Source: Desulfobacteraceae bacterium (GTDB taxonomy: Bacteria; Desulfobacterota; Desulfobacteria; Desulfobacterales; Desulfosarcinaceae). From it: a DNA stretch of 16,619 nt. Of the stretch, positions 14,279 through 16,619 are shown in pieces. Below the pieces are notes generated by a model that was not told where the DNA came from, ran no database searches, and saw only the letters and a list, made by a program, of their open reading frames with translations. Made by a program: the position numbers and the translations under genes. The stretch's first letter is position 1. Each line of letters opens with the position of its first letter. The stretch is taken from contig JALVQM010000153.1 in assembly GCA_027025615.1 (NCBI GenBank), positions 1-16,619 of the forward strand, given 5' to 3'.

Positions 14279-16471
14279 ATGAAATATCGATATCATAGCC
14301 GCCGCGGGAGTCATCCAAGCCGATCCAGTGCCAGGAAACCTCCTCTGAACCGGCTCAAGCCGGGGGCAGATCCACGCCTGAAGAAGATTTTTGCAAAAAT
14401 AGGCAAACCTGAAGCCGCCGAATTTGTACCCGATCCTTTCCAGCTGGAAGCACTTGAAGCTGTGGGCCGTTTCGATTGCCTGGTGTCGGCCCCCACCGGT
14501 GCGGGCAAAACCTGGATTGCCCGGCAGGCCATTGCTAAGGTACTGGCCACCGGTGGCCGCAGTTGGTATGCAACGCCCCTTAAGGCCCTGAGCAATGCCA
14601 AGCTGGAAGAGTTTGCAGCTGCTTTTGGAAGTGCCAACGTGGGGATTTTGACAGGCGACCGCAAGGAAAATCCTGATGCCCCGGTAATTGTCGGTACCAC
14701 AGAGATTTTACGCAATCAGCTTTACGATGCCATGCACCATGGCCGCATGCTGGATACCGATTTCGTGGTTCTGGATGAAGCTCATTACCTGGGCGATGAA
14801 GACCGAGGGGTGGTCTGGGAAGAAACAATGATCTATCTTCCCCAGCGTATCCCCCTGCTGTTGCTGTCGGCAACCATCGGTAATGCCGATCAGATAGCCG
14901 CCTGGCTGGAAACCATTCGCCAGCGACCCTGCCGCCTTGTCCGGGCCAAGAAGCGACCGGTGCCCCTTTTTCCGCTTTTTCTGCATCCCGGCGGTACCCT
15001 GATGCCTCTGCTGGTAAAAAGCGGACCCAAAAACAAGCCCAAATTGTACAAGAAAGTGGCGGACTGTCTTAACAGTCGGCGAATGCCGGCCCTTGCTCCC
15101 GGAAACCGCCTGCCACCCTTTGGACAGATTTTAAAGATTTTACGCAAGTACGACCTGTTGCCGGCTATATTTTTCCTCAAGTCCCGGGCCGACTGTGACA
15201 ATGCCCTCAACCTCTGCCTGGAAAACCGGGTTGAAGATCCGGAGCGAGTTGCCACCCTTGGCAGCAAGATGGATGAACTGGCTCGCCGTTTTCCCCATGT
15301 AGCCCGCCATCGCCAGCGCTGGGCCCTGGAAAAACTCGCGGTGGGAGCGCATCACAGTGGTCAGCTTCCAGCCTGGAAGCAGGTACTGGAAACCCTGATG
15401 AGCGAGGGTATCCTGGATGCCATTTTTGCCACTTCCACCGTGGCTGCCGGGGTCGATTTCCCGGCGCGTACGGTAGCTTTTCTCAACTCCGACCGGTTTA
15501 ACGGCACCCAGTTCGTTGCCCTTGACAGCACCCAGTTGCAACAGATGACGGGCAGGGCCGGTCGCCGTGGCCGCGACCAGGTGGGTTTTGCCCTGGTTGT
15601 GCCCGGAAAATACATGGATGTTCGCCAGGTAGCCCGCCTGCTGGGAAAACCACCCTCGCCGGTTTTCAGCCAGATCAGGATAAATTTTTCCATGGTTCTC
15701 AACCTGTTGTTGTCCCACAGCCCGGAACAGGTGGCCAGGCTGCTGCGCCGCAGCTTCGTGACTTTCGCCAATCAGGACCGGAAAAAAGGGATGGATCTGG
15801 AAACTATTCATGCCAACCTTCTTGATGATTTCACACGTCATCTGGAATTTTTGAAGGCCACTGGTTTTGTTGACCGGGATGATAAGTTGACCGAAGACGG
15901 CCAGTGGGCGGCCCAGTTGAGGATTGATCAACCTTTGCTGGTAGCCGAAGCCCTGCGTTTGCAAATCTTTCCGGCCGCAAGTCCGGTTCAGACAGCGGCG
16001 GTGATGGCATCATTGGTTAACGATAAAGAGACCGATGAGCATTTGAGCAGGAAGCAGGTCCCCAAAAAATTACGGGCAGCTCTAAAAAAAATGTCCCGGG
16101 GCCTTACTCCACTTGCCAGGCACATGGAAGCGGCTGGTTTCCAGGTGCGTACTCTTTACCTGAAACCTGCTGCCGCAGTTTTTGCCTGGGCCGTGGGCAG
16201 TCCCTGGCAGAAGGTAGTTAATGTCAGCCAGATGGCTGAGGGTGATTTGGCCATGCTGGTGCTGCGCACGGCCGACAACCTGCGCCATGTTCGCGCTCTG
16301 GGGAAATACTTCCCAAGGGAAGCGGCGGCCGCGGCAAAGGCTATGGACATGATCATGCGTGAACCGGTTGTCAGCACACCAGAACCCCTGGAAGCCATCC
16401 GGGAACTGGCTGAAGAGACGGAAAATTGGGACAACTCTGAAGGTAGTTCAAAAACCCCGTCGGAAAGGTGA
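14279..16471 (+). CDS. Ski2-like DEAD/DEAH-box superfamily 2 helicase
   Basis: A 730-residue cytoplasmic ATP-dependent helicase, probably acting on RNA. All core motifs are visible: a Q-like PFQLEAL (53-59), Walker A APTGAGKT (71-78), motif Ia TPLKALSNAK (99-108), DEAH (166-169), SAT (197-199), motif V ATSTVAAGVDFPAR (384-397) and motif VI QQMTGRAGRRG (421-431). The phrase AVGAHHSGQLP (355-364) before motif V is typical of the Ski2/Mtr4 group. The C-terminal 270 residues include a GDLAMLVLRTADNLRHV stretch (about 655-671) like the helical end of Ski2 proteins. The first 40 residues are basic and low in complexity. The ATG at 14279 has only a weak AAGG nearby. It sits 8 bases after cooC and 6 before dgkA. 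Its RNA target, perhaps in turnover or ribosome assembly, is unknown. Confidence 0.92.
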   Translation: MKYRYHSRRGSHPSRSSARKPPLNRLKPGADPRLKKIFAKIGKPEAAEFVPDPFQLEALEAVGRFDCLVSAPTGAGKTWIARQAIAKVLATGGRSWYATPLKALSNAKLEEFAAAFGSANVGILTGDRKENPDAPVIVGTTEILRNQLYDAMHHGRMLDTDFVVLDEAHYLGDEDRGVVWEETMIYLPQRIPLLLLSATIGNADQIAAWLETIRQRPCRLVRAKKRPVPLFPLFLHPGGTLMPLLVKSGPKNKPKLYKKVADCLNSRRMPALAPGNRLPPFGQILKILRKYDLLPAIFFLKSRADCDNALNLCLENRVEDPERVATLGSKMDELARRFPHVARHRQRWALEKLAVGAHHSGQLPAWKQVLETLMSEGILDAIFATSTVAAGVDFPARTVAFLNSDRFNGTQFVALDSTQLQQMTGRAGRRGRDQVGFALVVPGKYMDVRQVARLLGKPPSPVFSQIRINFSMVLNLLLSHSPEQVARLLRRSFVTFANQDRKKGMDLETIHANLLDDFTRHLEFLKATGFVDRDDKLTEDGQWAAQLRIDQPLLVAEALRLQIFPAASPVQTAAVMASLVNDKETDEHLSRKQVPKKLRAALKKMSRGLTPLARHMEAAGFQVRTLYLKPAAAVFAWAVGSPWQKVVNVSQMAEGDLAMLVLRTADNLRHVRALGKYFPREAAAAAKAMDMIMREPVVSTPEPLEAIRELAEETENWDNSEGSSKTPSER

Positions 16472-16477
16472 AACCAA

Positions 16478-16619
16478 ATGAGTACTTTACCGCCTCGTCT
16501 GACCGACTGGAAGCGGATTTTACGGGCCGCCCAATATTCGCTGAAAGGGCTTCAGGCTGCCTGGCGCTGCGAGGCCGCTTTTCGCCAGGAGCTGGCAGCC
16601 ACTGTGGTACTCCTGCCCC
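16478..16619 (+). CDS. dgkA: Diacylglycerol kinase DgkA, N-terminal part (cut by window edge)
   Basis: A small inner-membrane kinase that phosphorylates diacylglycerol (or undecaprenol in Gram-positive relatives), recycling lipid. Only 47 codons are visible; the family's usual length is about 120. The amphipathic surface helix RILRAAQYSLKGLQAAW (13-29) and the conserved EAAFRQE (32-38) align with E. coli DgkA, whose EAAFRQE begins at residue 28 and includes catalytic-site residues. A first membrane segment begins at ELAATVVLLP. The ATG at 16478 is supported by GGAAAGGTG about 9 bases upstream, which overlaps the helicase stop codon. That indicates translational coupling within the cooC-helicase-dgkA run. 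Confidence 0.93.
   Translation, partial: MSTLPPRLTDWKRILRAAQYSLKGLQAAWRCEAAFRQELAATVVLLP

Noticed and set aside
15140..15964. 274-codon open frame on the minus strand
   Set aside because: It is antisense to the helicase motifs V and VI, which are strongly conserved on the plus strand; its own product shows no family features.
1..16619. Search for CRISPR arrays, insertion sequences, tRNA/rRNA genes and tandem repeats
   Set aside because: No regularly spaced repeats, transposase motifs, terminal inverted repeats or RNA gene structures were seen; gene content is compact and housekeeping-like.

Overview
This 16.6 kb window looks like chromosome from a Gram-negative, probably anaerobic or microaerophilic bacterium with c-type cytochromes. 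I infer a Desulfobacterota/Deltaproteobacteria-like host. The grounds are a c-heme chemoreceptor beside a tetraheme cytochrome, an iron-sulfur (class I) fumarase, a CooC-type CO dehydrogenase maturation ATPase and a DgkA of the Gram-negative kind. The taxonomic call is inference; no rRNA or other marker gene is present. I saw no mobile element, CRISPR array, tRNA or rRNA.

All genes from about 1 to 13208 lie on the minus strand, and those from 13515 to the end lie on the plus strand. The only divergent point is the spacer at 13209-13514. Read in the direction of transcription, the minus side holds: a U32-family iron-sulfur protein; ComEC, the DNA-uptake channel; class I fumarase; a complete livKHMGF-type ABC importer whose genes overlap or nearly abut; a tetraheme c-type cytochrome; and a methyl-accepting chemotaxis protein cut by the left edge. 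The plus side is a tight run of cooC, a Ski2-like helicase and the first 47 codons of dgkA.

The most interesting unit is the cytochrome-chemoreceptor pair. The chemoreceptor has a CXXCH heme-attachment site in its periplasmic domain, and the gene just ahead of it encodes an exported four-heme cytochrome. Upstream of both is a close match to a sigma-28 (FliA) flagellar-class promoter (TAAAGATG, 11 bases, TCCGATAA). This suggests a redox-taxis module in which the cytochrome is made with the motility regulon and may exchange electrons with the receptor.

Other non-coding signals are a perfect 12-bp hairpin in the leader of the liv operon, an inverted repeat over a possible fumarase promoter, a weak terminator after livF, and overlapping divergent -10 elements with an adjacent palindrome between the U32 gene and cooC.
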